This document shows, piece after piece, positions 16,010 through 25,500 of a stretch of DNA of 64,000 bases; the stretch's first letter is position 1; the number at the start of each line of letters is the position of its first letter. Source of the DNA: CAVTUU01 sp045804965 (lineage in GTDB: Bacteria; Chloroflexota; Chloroflexia; Thermomicrobiales; UBA6265); NCBI GenBank assembly GCA_045804965.1, contig JBJMMD010000047.1, forward strand, positions 124,001 through 188,000. Reading direction: 5' to 3'. The translations under genes and the position numbers were made by a program. The notes below the pieces were generated by a model that searched no databases, was not told the DNA's origin, and worked only from the letters and a program-made list of their open reading frames with translations.

Positions 16010-18010
16010 ATGCCAAAAATCGTGGACGTACTCGGCCAAGCGAACTCTCCAGCCGGTCTGGTCATCCTAGATGTCTGGCCGCAAATCGACTGCGGGCGCT
16101 ACCCCGTGAAACGGGAGGTCGGCGATCTCCTTGAGGTCTGGGCGGACATCCTCAAAGAAGGGCACGACAAGATCGCGGCGATGTTGAAGGTTCGGCGTGT
16201 CGGAGCGTCCGAATGGACCGAAGTGGAAATGACCCACGTCGGAAGTGACCGTTGGACCGCTTCCTATACGCTGACTGAAAACGCGAGGTGCGAGTACACG
16301 ATCGAAGCATTCCCCGACCCGTATGCGACGTTCGTCGATGAACTTGCGAAGAAGCGCGCCGCGGGGTTGCAGGTAGACCTCGAAATCCGTGAAGGCCTCG
16401 CGATCATATCCGCCGCCAAAGAGCACGCTTCGGCTGAAATCGATCAGTTTGACGTGCATCTTAATGAAATCGAATCGGCCACTTCTCAACGAGTCGCGAG
16501 CGAATTGTTGTTGTCAGAAGACGTAGTTGAGCTCATGCGCCGGTACCGCTCGCGAGCGGATTCGGCGACGCTAGACCATCCTTTGGAAGTCATCGTTGAC
16601 CGTATTCGCGCCCGATTCGCTGCTTGGTACGAGTTATTTCCTCGCTCGGCCGGACTCGTGAGAGGTCAAAGCGGCACGTTTCATGACGTGATCAAGCGTA
16701 TTCCGGCGATCGCAGCGTTGGGTTTTGACGTTTTGTACTTTCCGCCCATTCACCCCATTGGCAGAATCAACCGCAAAGGCAAAAACAACTCGGTACACGC
16801 CAAACCCGACGACCCTGGAGTGCCGTATGCGATCGGCAATGAGCTGGGCGGTCATGACGCAATCGAACCGTCGTTAGGAACGCTTGAGGACTTCAGATGC
16901 GTGGTCGAAACTGCGGCAAAGCATGGGATGGAAGTCGCCCTCGACTTCGCAATCCAAGCCGCGCCGGATCACCCATGGGCCGCCGCGCACCCCGAGTGGT
17001 TTCATGTCCGCGCTGACGGATCGATCAAATATGCAGAAAATCCGCCGAAAAAATACGAAGACATCTATCCAATCAATTTCCACAGTCGAGATTGGAAAGC
17101 CCTGTGGCAAGAAATGAAGCGCCTGGTGCTGTTCTGGGTTGATCAGGGAGTGACTACAATTCGGGTCGACAACCCGCACACGAAGCCGCTGCCATTTTGG
17201 GAGTGGCTGATTGCAGAGGTTCAACGCGAGCATCCGGAAGTCATCTTTCTATCGGAGGCGTTCACCCGGCCAAAGATGATGAAAGCGCTCGCCAAGGCAG
17301 GTTTCACGCAGTCCTACACGTATTTCACGTGGCGCAATTTCAAGCAAGAGATCGCAGAGTATTTCACGGAGCTCACCCAAAGCGACGTCAAGGAATATCT
17401 TCGCGGCAATCTCTTTCCGACCACGCCGGACATCTTGCCTTACATCCTCCAAGAAGGAGGCCGCCCTGCGTTCAAGATGAGGTTAGCGCTGGCCGCGACG
17501 CTTTCATCGGTTTACGGCCTATATAGCGGATATGAGGTGTGCGAGGCGGCGCCCGTTCCAGGCAAGGAGGAGTTTCTCAACTCTGAAAAGTATGAATACA
17601 AGGTGTGGGATTGGGATCGTCCGGGCAACATCGTCGACTATGTTGGCAAGATTAACGCGATTCGGCGCGACAACCCGGCGCTCCATGAATACGACAATCT
17701 GCGATTCTATTCGAGCGACGATGAAAACATCCTTTGCTACGGCAAGATGACTCCCGAAAAGTCGAATATCATCATCGCGGTGGTAAATCTCGATCCGTTT
17801 CACGCACATGAGTCGTGGATCCGGTTCCCGTTACAGGAGGTTGACATCGCCGAAGATGAACAATATCGCGTCGACGAATTAATCACGGGCGAAAGCTTTT
17901 TCTGGACCGGAGGGCGTCAGTTGGTCCGGCTCGACCCAGACGACGAGCCCGCGAAATTCTTTTCTCTACGCAAGTGGGCACACATCGATTACGCGGAACC
18001 TTGCTTCTAA
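16010..18010 (+). CDS. glgE: Alpha-1,4-glucan:maltose-1-phosphate maltosyltransferase GlgE
   Basis: GlgE (GH13_3) transfers maltosyl units from maltose-1-phosphate onto the non-reducing end of alpha-1,4-glucan. The N-terminal beta domain and helical insert occupy about residues 1-190. The barrel carries the nucleophile in IRVDNPHTKP (about 387) and the acid/base in FLSEAFTRP (about 415). PPIHPIGRINRKGKNN is a clear GlgE signature. ATG 16010 has GGAG five bases upstream; an in-frame TTG at 15989 is less likely. A TATAGT hexamer at 15978-15983 may be its -10. First of three genes glgE-treS-mak. Confidence 0.95.
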   Translation: MPKIVDVLGQANSPAGLVILDVWPQIDCGRYPVKREVGDLLEVWADILKEGHDKIAAMLKVRRVGASEWTEVEMTHVGSDRWTASYTLTENARCEYTIEAFPDPYATFVDELAKKRAAGLQVDLEIREGLAIISAAKEHASAEIDQFDVHLNEIESATSQRVASELLLSEDVVELMRRYRSRADSATLDHPLEVIVDRIRARFAAWYELFPRSAGLVRGQSGTFHDVIKRIPAIAALGFDVLYFPPIHPIGRINRKGKNNSVHAKPDDPGVPYAIGNELGGHDAIEPSLGTLEDFRCVVETAAKHGMEVALDFAIQAAPDHPWAAAHPEWFHVRADGSIKYAENPPKKYEDIYPINFHSRDWKALWQEMKRLVLFWVDQGVTTIRVDNPHTKPLPFWEWLIAEVQREHPEVIFLSEAFTRPKMMKALAKAGFTQSYTYFTWRNFKQEIAEYFTELTQSDVKEYLRGNLFPTTPDILPYILQEGGRPAFKMRLALAATLSSVYGLYSGYEVCEAAPVPGKEEFLNSEKYEYKVWDWDRPGNIVDYVGKINAIRRDNPALHEYDNLRFYSSDDENILCYGKMTPEKSNIIIAVVNLDPFHAHESWIRFPLQEVDIAEDEQYRVDELITGESFFWTGGRQLVRLDPDDEPAKFFSLRKWAHIDYAEPCF

Positions 18011-18054
18011 GGGGCAGTAGCCCTTCACCACAGAGATCAGGAGAAGTGGGGTCG

Positions 18055-19713
18055 ATGACCTTCGAAAACGAGCTTTGGTACAAGGACGCGATCTTTTATG
18101 AGGCGCCCGTGAAGTCCTTCTATGATGCGGACGGCGACGGCATGGGCGATTTCAAAGGCATGTCGGAGAAACTCGATTACATTCGCGATTTGGGCGTGGA
18201 TTGTATTTGGATACTACCGATGTTTCCGTCGCCATTGCGCGATGATGGCTACGATATTTCCAGCTTCGACGAAATTCATCCTGACTATGGGACAGTCGAC
18301 GACTTTAAGGAATTCCTCGACCAAGCCCACGCCAGAGGGCTGCGGGTCATCGCCGACCTCGTCATGAATCACACGTCTGATCAACATTCATGGTTTCAAG
18401 AAGCGCGACGCGATCCGAAATCTCCGAAGCGAGACTATTACGTGTGGTGTGACGACGCGAGCAAGTATGGCGGTGCGCGGATTATCTTCACCGACACGGA
18501 AAGCTCAAATTGGTCGTATGACCCCGTCGCCGGGCAGCACTACTGGCACCGTTTTTTCAGTCATCAGCCGGACCTGAATTACGACAACCCCGCCGTCTGG
18601 CGAGAGATGTTCGACGTAGTGAGATTCTGGCTGGGTATGGGACTCGACGGTTTCCGCTGCGACGCCGTTCCGTATCTTTACGAGCGCGAAGGCACCAATT
18701 GCGAGAACTTGCCTGAAACACATGGATTTTTGCGGGAATTGCGGCGCATGATCGAGCAGGAATTTCCCGGCAAGATTCTCTTAGCTGAAGCAAATCAGTG
18801 GCCGAGCGACGTTGTGCAGTATTTCGGCGATCCGGAGGCCGGACCGGAAATGCATATGGCGTTCCACTTCCCCTTAATGCCACGGATGTTCATGGCGATG
18901 CGACAGGAAACGCGGACTCCGATCGTTGAAATCATGCAGAGCACGCCAAATATCGATGAGTCGAACCAATGGGCGATCTTCTTGCGCAATCACGACGAAT
19001 TGACACTAGAAATGGTCACCGACGCCGAACGCGACTACATGTATTACGAATACGCGCGCGATCCACGCATGCGCCTCAACCTCGGCATTCGCCGGCGTCT
19101 CGCCCCGCTCTTGGATAACGGCCGTCGGCAGATGGAATTGATGAACGCATTACTCCTCTCCATGCCGGGTTCGCCCGTAATTTATTACGGGGATGAGATC
19201 GGCATGGGCGACAACATTTATTTGGGGGATCGCAACGGCGTCAGGACTCCCATGCAATGGAGTATTGACCGCAATGCCGGCTTCTCACGGGCCGATTTTG
19301 CCAAGCTCCACTCCACGGTAATCATGGACCCGGTGTACGGCTATCAAGCCGTAAACGTCGAAGCGCAACTTCGGACGCCGACATCGTTTCTTCATTGGAT
19401 GCGGCGGTCGATCAAGGTCCGGAAGCGATATAAAGCGTTTGGTCGAGGCACGCTCGAATTTCTTTATCCCGAGAATCACAAGGTCTTGGTCTTCATCCGG
19501 AGGTACCATCAAGAGATCTTGCTGTGTATTTTCAATCTTTCTCGCTTTGTGCAATGCACCGAGCTCGATTTATCGAACTTCAAGGGCATGCGCCCTATTG
19601 AATTAATCGGCGAAACGCCTTTTCCAAAGATTGGTGATCTGCCCTATTTCATTACCTTGGGACCCCACAGTTTCTACTTGTTTAGACTCGAACCCCCCAC
19701 GGACGACGAATGA
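18055..19713 (+). CDS. treS: Trehalose synthase TreS
   Basis: TreS isomerises trehalose and maltose. The GH13 barrel shows the family order: SFYDADGDGMGDFKG near the start, DLVMNHTSDQHSWF, the nucleophile in GFRCDAVPYL (about 200), the acid/base in LLAEANQWP (about 243), and NHDELT (about 312). The length of 552 residues is normal for a TreS without fused maltokinase. ATG 18055 has AGGAGAAG upstream. Its stop overlaps the next gene by four bases, so maltose made by TreS is likely handed to the kinase encoded alongside. Confidence 0.95.
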   Translation: MTFENELWYKDAIFYEAPVKSFYDADGDGMGDFKGMSEKLDYIRDLGVDCIWILPMFPSPLRDDGYDISSFDEIHPDYGTVDDFKEFLDQAHARGLRVIADLVMNHTSDQHSWFQEARRDPKSPKRDYYVWCDDASKYGGARIIFTDTESSNWSYDPVAGQHYWHRFFSHQPDLNYDNPAVWREMFDVVRFWLGMGLDGFRCDAVPYLYEREGTNCENLPETHGFLRELRRMIEQEFPGKILLAEANQWPSDVVQYFGDPEAGPEMHMAFHFPLMPRMFMAMRQETRTPIVEIMQSTPNIDESNQWAIFLRNHDELTLEMVTDAERDYMYYEYARDPRMRLNLGIRRRLAPLLDNGRRQMELMNALLLSMPGSPVIYYGDEIGMGDNIYLGDRNGVRTPMQWSIDRNAGFSRADFAKLHSTVIMDPVYGYQAVNVEAQLRTPTSFLHWMRRSIKVRKRYKAFGRGTLEFLYPENHKVLVFIRRYHQEILLCIFNLSRFVQCTELDLSNFKGMRPIELIGETPFPKIGDLPYFITLGPHSFYLFRLEPPTDDE

Positions 19714-21218
19714 ACGCCGCTTCACCGCGGTCGAACTTCCCAGACCGGTACGATTTGCGCCGGCTGGTCCAGGTTGCTCTCGAACCGCGGCTCGCGGATT
19801 ATCTGCGCTCTCGCCGTTGGTACGGCGAGAAATCGGGCGACATCGTCAACGTGACGTGGGAAGGAGTCGGCGATCAAGCGATCGCCGGTACGTCGTTAAT
19901 TGTCGGATTCGCCGCGGTCGCTCTTGCCGGCCGAAGTCATGTTTGGTATTCGCTGCCCGTGGCAATCGATGATCGTAATCAATCGATCGAGCCAATCGCC
20001 GATGTCGACATCGGCGACGTTCGGTTGCATATCTTCGACGCCATTGAGCATGATCGATTTCAGCATTGGCTTCTCCAGGGTTTGCTCGAGCCCGAAGCTT
20101 TTCGTGAAACTCGACTAAATATGAGGTGGACGCCGACTACGGCGTTCGGCGCCGTATCTCATTTGTCCGCTGATTCGGTGGCAAGGGTTTCTCGGGCTGA
20201 GCAATCGAATAGCTCGATCATTTTTGGCGATCAAGTCATCGTCAAGTTCTTTCGAAAAATGCGCAGTGGCATGAATCCTGACGTCGAAATTGGACGGTTT
20301 CTCACCGAAGAAGCCCACTTCGCCGATACGCCCGCGACGCTTGGCGAATTCCGCGTCGACCTGCCAAGCGGTGAGGACGTGTCGTTTGGGGTCGCTCAAC
20401 AATTCGTCGCAAGCATTGCTGATGGTTGGGAATACGCCCTCAACACGTTGCGTGGCTTGGAGATAAACGCGTCGGACTACGCCGAGCACGTCAATTCGTG
20501 GCTTGAAGAAGCTCGCAGTCTCGGCGAAATCACGGCCGAGCTGCACATAGAATTGTCAGGAGCCACGGCAAACAGCGATTTCGCGCCAGAACCGATCGAG
20601 ACTGCCGACACGGATGCGTGGTCCAGCGACTTAGAAACTGCGCTCCGCGACGTTCGGGATCGAATCAAGCGAGCCCCGATGGGAGAGACCGAAAACGCAA
20701 CACTCGTTCGCGCGTTCGAGTCCGCAACTTCCACTTTGGCGAGCCGGGCTGATGGGTTTACGCTGCTCGAGGGGTGTTCAAAGATTCGAATTCATGGTGA
20801 CTACCATCTTGGCCAGACACTGCGCACAATCGATGACCGATGGGTGATGCTCGATTTTGAAGGCGAGCCAGCGCGGACAATCGAGGAACGCCGGGCGAAG
20901 AGCTCGGCGCTGAAGGATGTCGCCGGCATGCTTCGATCATTCAGCTACGCCCACGGCATGACCGAGCGTTCGACCGAACGCCAAAATTCGGCTTTGCTCG
21001 CGCGATGGGAGAAGGAGACTCGCAAGGCATTCCTGGCGGGCTACTTGAGTCGGGCGCGGCCTGGCGTCGCGCGATTCCTGCCGAAAACGGACGAAGACGT
21101 ACGCGAAGCACTCATCGCCTGGGAGTTGCACAAGGCGCTCTACGAAATCCTCTATGAACTCGACAATCGCCCCGATTGGGTTTGGTTGCCGCTTGCCGCG
21201 AGTCTGAAACTCGCTTGA
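19710..21218 (+). CDS. mak: Maltokinase (Mak/Pep2)
   Basis: The enzyme phosphorylates maltose with ATP to maltose-1-phosphate, the donor for GlgE. The protein of 502 residues has the Mak cap region at the N-terminus (YLRSRRWYGEKSGDI) and a kinase-like fold with the catalytic loop HGDYHLGQTL (about 362) and metal-binding LDFEGEP. It overlaps treS by ATGA and closes the glgE-treS-mak operon. In some actinobacteria TreS and Mak are fused; here they are separate but translationally coupled. Confidence 0.92.
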   Translation: MNAASPRSNFPDRYDLRRLVQVALEPRLADYLRSRRWYGEKSGDIVNVTWEGVGDQAIAGTSLIVGFAAVALAGRSHVWYSLPVAIDDRNQSIEPIADVDIGDVRLHIFDAIEHDRFQHWLLQGLLEPEAFRETRLNMRWTPTTAFGAVSHLSADSVARVSRAEQSNSSIIFGDQVIVKFFRKMRSGMNPDVEIGRFLTEEAHFADTPATLGEFRVDLPSGEDVSFGVAQQFVASIADGWEYALNTLRGLEINASDYAEHVNSWLEEARSLGEITAELHIELSGATANSDFAPEPIETADTDAWSSDLETALRDVRDRIKRAPMGETENATLVRAFESATSTLASRADGFTLLEGCSKIRIHGDYHLGQTLRTIDDRWVMLDFEGEPARTIEERRAKSSALKDVAGMLRSFSYAHGMTERSTERQNSALLARWEKETRKAFLAGYLSRARPGVARFLPKTDEDVREALIAWELHKALYEILYELDNRPDWVWLPLAASLKLA

Positions 21219-21320
21219 CGAACACGTTACCCTTCAAAAGCGCAAGGAATTCTGAGAAACTGTTCAACATTCGCTTACACAGCGCAGTGTTACTTAAGTC
21301 CTGATGGAGGAACGAAGTCA

Positions 21321-23546
21321 ATGAGGAACGCCGCCAGGTTGCGCATGGCAGGCGCGATCAACCCCTACACCCACAACGTCCAAGGCAAGGCAAACGAGCC
21401 GATCACCGTCGCTGGAATCCTCGACCGAGCGCGAAGAGCAGTCGGCTACGAGGACCAGCCGGACTGGACGTTGGAAGCGATCTATGACCGGCTCGAGGAA
21501 AACGCGCCTCGGATCGCGGTTATCGGCGGCTCGCCCGATCATCCCGCACATGTCATGGATCCGGAAACTGCCGCGCGTGCGGTATTGCGAATCTGGCAGC
21601 GAGGAGGGGTGCCGTTCCACTTCAGCGTGCCGGTCCTTTGCGACGGCACCGCGCAAAGCACGATGGGGATGAGCTACTCATTGCAAAGCCGGAACGCGAT
21701 TGCGGAAATGGTCGTCAATCAGATGGAGGCGCACATTTATCACGGCGCTTTCGTCATTCAAAGCTGCGACAAGATGCCGTTAGCCGTCGTTTCCGCCCTT
21801 GCCCACCTCGACACGCTTCGCCGCCGGCGAGGAGAAGCTCCCGTATTTGCCGCATTTGCCCCGGCCCACGTGCTCAAGGGTGGCGAGATACCCGAACCGG
21901 TTCGGGTCGAGCTCGGTCAGCTCGCAGCCGATTGCCGAGCGGCGGGGCATGCCGAGATTGCCGAGGATCTCGAAGACACGATGCTTTACATCCTCCAATG
22001 TTCGTCGAATACCGCCTTCCAGGGGGTGTTCCTCCGCGCAGTCGAACATGGCATTCTCAGTCCTGAACGACATAAGGAGTTCGAACGAGCGCTCGCGGTC
22101 AATACTTGTGACGCGAAGGGCGGGATCTGCGCCTTTAACGGCACAGGCAACAGTTCCCGCCATCTCGTCGCAGCAATGGGACTCGCGCATCCCGCGGTCG
22201 AGCTGCTCACCGATCCTCCGACAACGCCGCAGGTGAACTCGGTCGTTGACGACCTGGTCACGCTGGTCAATCGACCCGAGTGCGGAGTCGCCGAACTAGT
22301 CCGAGCGAATATCGGCAACGCCATCCGGATCCACAGTGCTTCGGGCGGTTCGACCAACCTTCTAATGCACCTCGTTGGTTCGGTAATCTATTCCGGCTGC
22401 CAGTTCTCGATTTGGGACCTTGACCGCATCCATCATAGCCATCCAATTCCGGACCTCTTCAATTACAGCTTGACCGAGGGCCGGGACATCTTCGCATTGG
22501 CGAAGCAATGTTGCTCCGGCGACATCCGCGGAATGGAAACGCTCTTCTTCGAGCTGACCCGCAACGGCGTGCCAATGGACCTCGACGCGATGACAGTCAC
22601 TGGGACCACATGGGCGCAGCGGTTGGCGGCGGGTTCCGCGATCGCGGCCAGCGGTGTCGAGGACAACCCAATCATATTGTCGACTCCGCGACGAACAATA
22701 TCTGGTGTCGATGTCTTGCAAAGCAATTTTTTCGAAAGCGCGGTCGTCAAAATCAGCGGTATGCCGGAAAAGCAACTGGACCATTTCGACGAGCAGGTCG
22801 CGGCGGTGCTCTATTTCGAGAGCGAAGACGCCGCGAACGAAGCGCTGCTCGATGTCCACCTTCTTGACGGGCACCGCGAAGCGAAAACCATCGAACCAAA
22901 AGACCTCGTCGCAATGTGGAACCACAATGCCGGCTTACTTGGTCTCGATGCCGGGCAGACGAACGACCTGAACTACAACGCCCTATTTACAAAGATGGTC
23001 GAAACCGGGACGCTGAAGCTCGCCATTGTGATCTCGGCACAGGGTCCCGAGGCTTTCGGCATGCCTGAAATGTTCACGCCCATGCAGCACATTAACAGTA
23101 ATCGGGCGATGCGCAAGGTGGCGACGATTATCAGCGATGGCCGATATTCAGGCGTCAGTTATGGCGCCGCCGTTGGCCATGTCACGCCGGAGGCAGCCCG
23201 AGGTGGACAAATCGCTCGGCTCGTCTCTGGCGACCTTCTGCACCTTCGCTTCCGCGCTAAGCGCATTGACATCATCGACCCGATTGCACTTTGTGAAAAT
23301 GTCGTTCGGCCCGCCAACGAGGATGTGCTCGGCGCCCGCGATGAACTCGCGGCGCAACGCCTCCTCGCGATCCGTCGGCGTCAGAGACGAGTTGCCGCTA
23401 CAAACCGCATGCTCAATTGCGCCGACGCCTCGAGAGGCGTGGTGCCACTGCCGGTTTGGGACGAGGCGGACATCGATTTCTGGGACATCGGCCACGTCGC
23501 GGGAGTTAACGCGGCGGCGAAAGCACCGCAGTTGGCCGAGGCCTAG
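21321..23546 (+). CDS. Long IlvD/EDD-family dehydratase, substrate unknown
   Basis: An iron-sulfur dehydratase of the dihydroxyacid/sugar-acid family. The three cluster cysteines can be aligned: C107 in LCDGTAQ, C149 in SCDKM, and C227 in QCSSNTAF. The conserved C-terminal part is clear (GMPEMFTPMQ, SDGRYSGVSYG, GHVTPEAARGG). At 741 residues it is much longer than IlvD (about 560-620), with added sequence after C227 that includes further cysteines in NTCDAKGGIC. This argues against valine/isoleucine synthesis and for a sugar-acid dehydratase or a new subfamily. GGAGGAACG precedes ATG 21321. It stands alone after the trehalose operon. Confidence 0.75.
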   Translation: MRNAARLRMAGAINPYTHNVQGKANEPITVAGILDRARRAVGYEDQPDWTLEAIYDRLEENAPRIAVIGGSPDHPAHVMDPETAARAVLRIWQRGGVPFHFSVPVLCDGTAQSTMGMSYSLQSRNAIAEMVVNQMEAHIYHGAFVIQSCDKMPLAVVSALAHLDTLRRRRGEAPVFAAFAPAHVLKGGEIPEPVRVELGQLAADCRAAGHAEIAEDLEDTMLYILQCSSNTAFQGVFLRAVEHGILSPERHKEFERALAVNTCDAKGGICAFNGTGNSSRHLVAAMGLAHPAVELLTDPPTTPQVNSVVDDLVTLVNRPECGVAELVRANIGNAIRIHSASGGSTNLLMHLVGSVIYSGCQFSIWDLDRIHHSHPIPDLFNYSLTEGRDIFALAKQCCSGDIRGMETLFFELTRNGVPMDLDAMTVTGTTWAQRLAAGSAIAASGVEDNPIILSTPRRTISGVDVLQSNFFESAVVKISGMPEKQLDHFDEQVAAVLYFESEDAANEALLDVHLLDGHREAKTIEPKDLVAMWNHNAGLLGLDAGQTNDLNYNALFTKMVETGTLKLAIVISAQGPEAFGMPEMFTPMQHINSNRAMRKVATIISDGRYSGVSYGAAVGHVTPEAARGGQIARLVSGDLLHLRFRAKRIDIIDPIALCENVVRPANEDVLGARDELAAQRLLAIRRRQRRVAATNRMLNCADASRGVVPLPVWDEADIDFWDIGHVAGVNAAAKAPQLAEA

Positions 23547-23577
23547 AGCCACTACTGGTACTTGCCTGGACCGGCTG

Positions 23578-23907
23578 TTACTTGCTCCGGCCCGCATTGC
23601 TCTCGAGCGGAGGTTGTTCGCACGGCTCGATATGCCAGATCATTTCCGCGCCACCCGTGAGCGCGAGTTCGCCTAGAAAATCTGCGAGCTTGTCGCCGGG
23701 CACGAAGTAGGTGTTTTCGTGTGGCTCAAGCGCCGAGGATTCGAGACGGGTTACGACTCGGTAAAAAGGCGGCAACTCGTGAATAGCGATGTCGAGCGGC
23801 TGAGCGTGGCAGTAGTGATACCGGCTGCCTCGGATCGCGCTCGCCCAGTCGACGTCGGCCCAGCCACTCCCGTCGGGATTGTCGGGGATCCATCGCTCAT
23901 CGGACAT
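23578..23907 (-). CDS. Protein of unknown function (109 aa)
   Basis: A soluble 109-residue protein with many aromatic residues and histidines (RYHYCHAQPLDIAIHELP). No motif I recognise. It begins three bases after the MerR gene ends, so the two form an operon and it may be a target or partner of that regulator. Its 3' end faces the dehydratase gene. Confidence 0.6.
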   Translation of the reverse strand: MSDERWIPDNPDGSGWADVDWASAIRGSRYHYCHAQPLDIAIHELPPFYRVVTRLESSALEPHENTYFVPGDKLADFLGELALTGGAEMIWHIEPCEQPPLESNAGRSK

Positions 23908-23910
23908 CGC

Positions 23911-24366
23911 TTACGGTCGTCCGGGCGTGCGGCCGTTTTGGCGCCGGTTCATGCGTTCGATGAGCGGCCTCACTTGATCCAGAATTACGCTCACGGTTTC
24001 TTCAAGGTCTGATCCTTCCGGCATCGATCTTGAGCGTACGTGGAGCTCGATGTCCGGATGCAGAGCGATTCTCCGCCATGTTTCACCAACTGGTTGGGAC
24101 TCAGCTCGCACGATTGACACCACTTCACGATCGGAGAGGCGGTTGAGTCGCGTCTTGATCTCCTCAAGTGGCAATCGTTCGGATTTCCATTGTTGAATGA
24201 GCTGCAATCGCAAAACTTGGCTCTGATCGTAGGTCGCGCTCGGCCCCCGGCCATGTGCTGGCGGGATCAACCCCTCGCTGATATAGAAGCGCACCGTTCG
24301 GGGCGTCAATCCCGTTAGCTCCTGCACTTGTGCGATAGAAAATTGATCTCTCGCCCCGACCGTCAT
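23911..24366 (-). CDS. MerR-family transcriptional regulator
   Basis: The N-terminal winged helix spans about residues 9-78 (FSIAQVQELTGLTPRTVRFYI, slightly shortened here to the key part TPRTVRFY, and ISEGLIPPAHGRGP). The C-terminal half is predicted helical and lacks a cysteine cluster, so metal or redox sensing through cysteines is unlikely. MerR proteins usually act on promoters with long spacers, and a dyad lies in the divergent region. First gene of a two-gene operon with the unknown 109-residue protein. Confidence 0.85.
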   Translation of the reverse strand: MTVGARDQFSIAQVQELTGLTPRTVRFYISEGLIPPAHGRGPSATYDQSQVLRLQLIQQWKSERLPLEEIKTRLNRLSDREVVSIVRAESQPVGETWRRIALHPDIELHVRSRSMPEGSDLEETVSVILDQVRPLIERMNRRQNGRTPGRP

Positions 24367-24457
24367 GGAATCACTCTTGCCTCACGTGCCACATGAACTC
24401 GTCAGTCACTTGGAGTGGGCCAAATCTTGCAATAAAAATCGCGATGAACGGAATGTT

Positions 24458-24489
24458 GATTTGGTCTCGATCTGATCGTACATCAAATC
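24458..24489. promoter_or_regulatory. Inverted repeat between divergent MerR and BON genes
   Basis: GATTTG (24458-24463) and CAAATC (24484-24489) form an inverted repeat with a 20-base spacer. The region lies between the start of the MerR gene on the minus strand and the BON gene on the plus strand. MerR operators are dyads, but this one is weak and may be chance. Confidence 0.25.
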
Positions 24490-24538
24490 TCTGCGCAGCA
24501 CGGTGCTGACGTTCCTCGATGACAGAAAGGGGCTAAAG

Positions 24539-25270
24539 GTGGCAGAGTTTAATGATTCACTGGCAATCGACGTCGACGTGCTCCAACGTCAATATGACGA
24601 GCTCGGGTTTGGCATTGCGGTCGAGCTGCGGGGCGGCACACTGGTGCTCTCAGGAGAGGTTGATTCGGAAAACGACAGGCAAGCAGTCCTCGACCTAGCC
24701 CAGGTGTTCGCAGAATCGACGACAATGCCGATTGACGAGAATATCGAAGTCGCAGAACCGCTCCCAGAGACGACATTCGCCTATTTTGAAGAGAAGGAAG
24801 CACTAGACGACTTGGACGCAATCGAGGCGATTCGGCAGGATGGCTTGGATCCGGCAGATGACCAGCAGATGATCGGCACAACGAATTCGATGCTATCGGC
24901 TGAAGAGGGCATCCCATACTTTCCGCCGACTGATCCGGTGGTCGAACCATCTGGCGACGACGAGGAACTTGCCGTGGTTGGCGGATTCAGTCCAGATTCG
25001 TATGATCGCTCTGAAGACTTGCGTCCGGGCCAAACGCTCGGCGATGAACAAATCACGGACCTCGTGCGGCGCGAGCTCCGCGAAGACTCAGTCACCACCG
25101 ACTTCGACATTGACGTCGAAACCCGTAATGGTGTGGTGTTTCTCAGAGGATCCGTTGAAACGCTCGACGATGCTGAGAACGTCGAGGCAGTGGCGGGACG
25201 GGTCGCTGGAGTGGTCGACGTTCGCGAAGAACTCGAAGTGATATCACTGAAGAATCCGCGACTCGAATAA
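24539..25270 (+). CDS. BON-domain protein
   Basis: About 243 acidic residues with two BON-like segments. One is near the N-terminus (VELRGGTLVLSGEVDSEND), and the clearer one is near the C-terminus (VETRNGVVFLRGSVETLDD followed by VAGVVDVREEL). A long acidic linker with Pro separates them. BON domains occur in envelope and stress proteins and may bind lipid or ligand; no signal peptide is visible. I start at GTG 24539, preceded by AAAGGGG, rather than GTG 24503. It is the first of three plus-strand genes with the small membrane protein and BtpA. Confidence 0.75.
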   Translation: MAEFNDSLAIDVDVLQRQYDELGFGIAVELRGGTLVLSGEVDSENDRQAVLDLAQVFAESTTMPIDENIEVAEPLPETTFAYFEEKEALDDLDAIEAIRQDGLDPADDQQMIGTTNSMLSAEEGIPYFPPTDPVVEPSGDDEELAVVGGFSPDSYDRSEDLRPGQTLGDEQITDLVRRELREDSVTTDFDIDVETRNGVVFLRGSVETLDDAENVEAVAGRVAGVVDVREELEVISLKNPRLE

Positions 25271-25305
25271 TTATCGCAAACGAGCACGAGGAGCACGTCA
25301 AAACC

Positions 25306-25497
25306 GTGGGCGCGCAGTCCTTGATTTGGTTTGGCATTGCAGGCGGATCGGCGCTGTTCGCAATCTCGCTCTTATACTCACGTTATGTCAAAAGGGAACA
25401 GCGCGCACTCAGTTCGCGTGGCGGCTTCACGCTCTTTGCGGTTTGCATGTTGATCTTCGCCGCCGGCGCATTTGTCGCCGGCCTTGCCTCGAAATAG
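25306..25497 (+). CDS. Small two-span membrane protein (63 aa)
   Basis: Two hydrophobic segments (about residues 6-23 and 41-60) with a basic connecting loop (YVKREQRALSSRGG) suggest a hairpin in the membrane with the loop inside. No family recognised. GTG start with GAGGAGC about 15 bases upstream. It ends three bases before the btpA-like gene, so translation is probably coupled. Confidence 0.65.
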   Translation: MGAQSLIWFGIAGGSALFAISLLYSRYVKREQRALSSRGGFTLFAVCMLIFAAGAFVAGLASK

Positions 25498-25500
25498 GCA

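Noticed and set aside
15880..16065. Extended N-terminus of the membrane-anchored unknown protein
   Set aside because: It would run through the glgE start region and place a membrane anchor deep inside the protein.
16010..21218. GlgE-TreS-Mak as a recently transferred island
   Set aside because: Start-site style and codon use look like the neighbours, and no mobility genes or flanking repeats are present.
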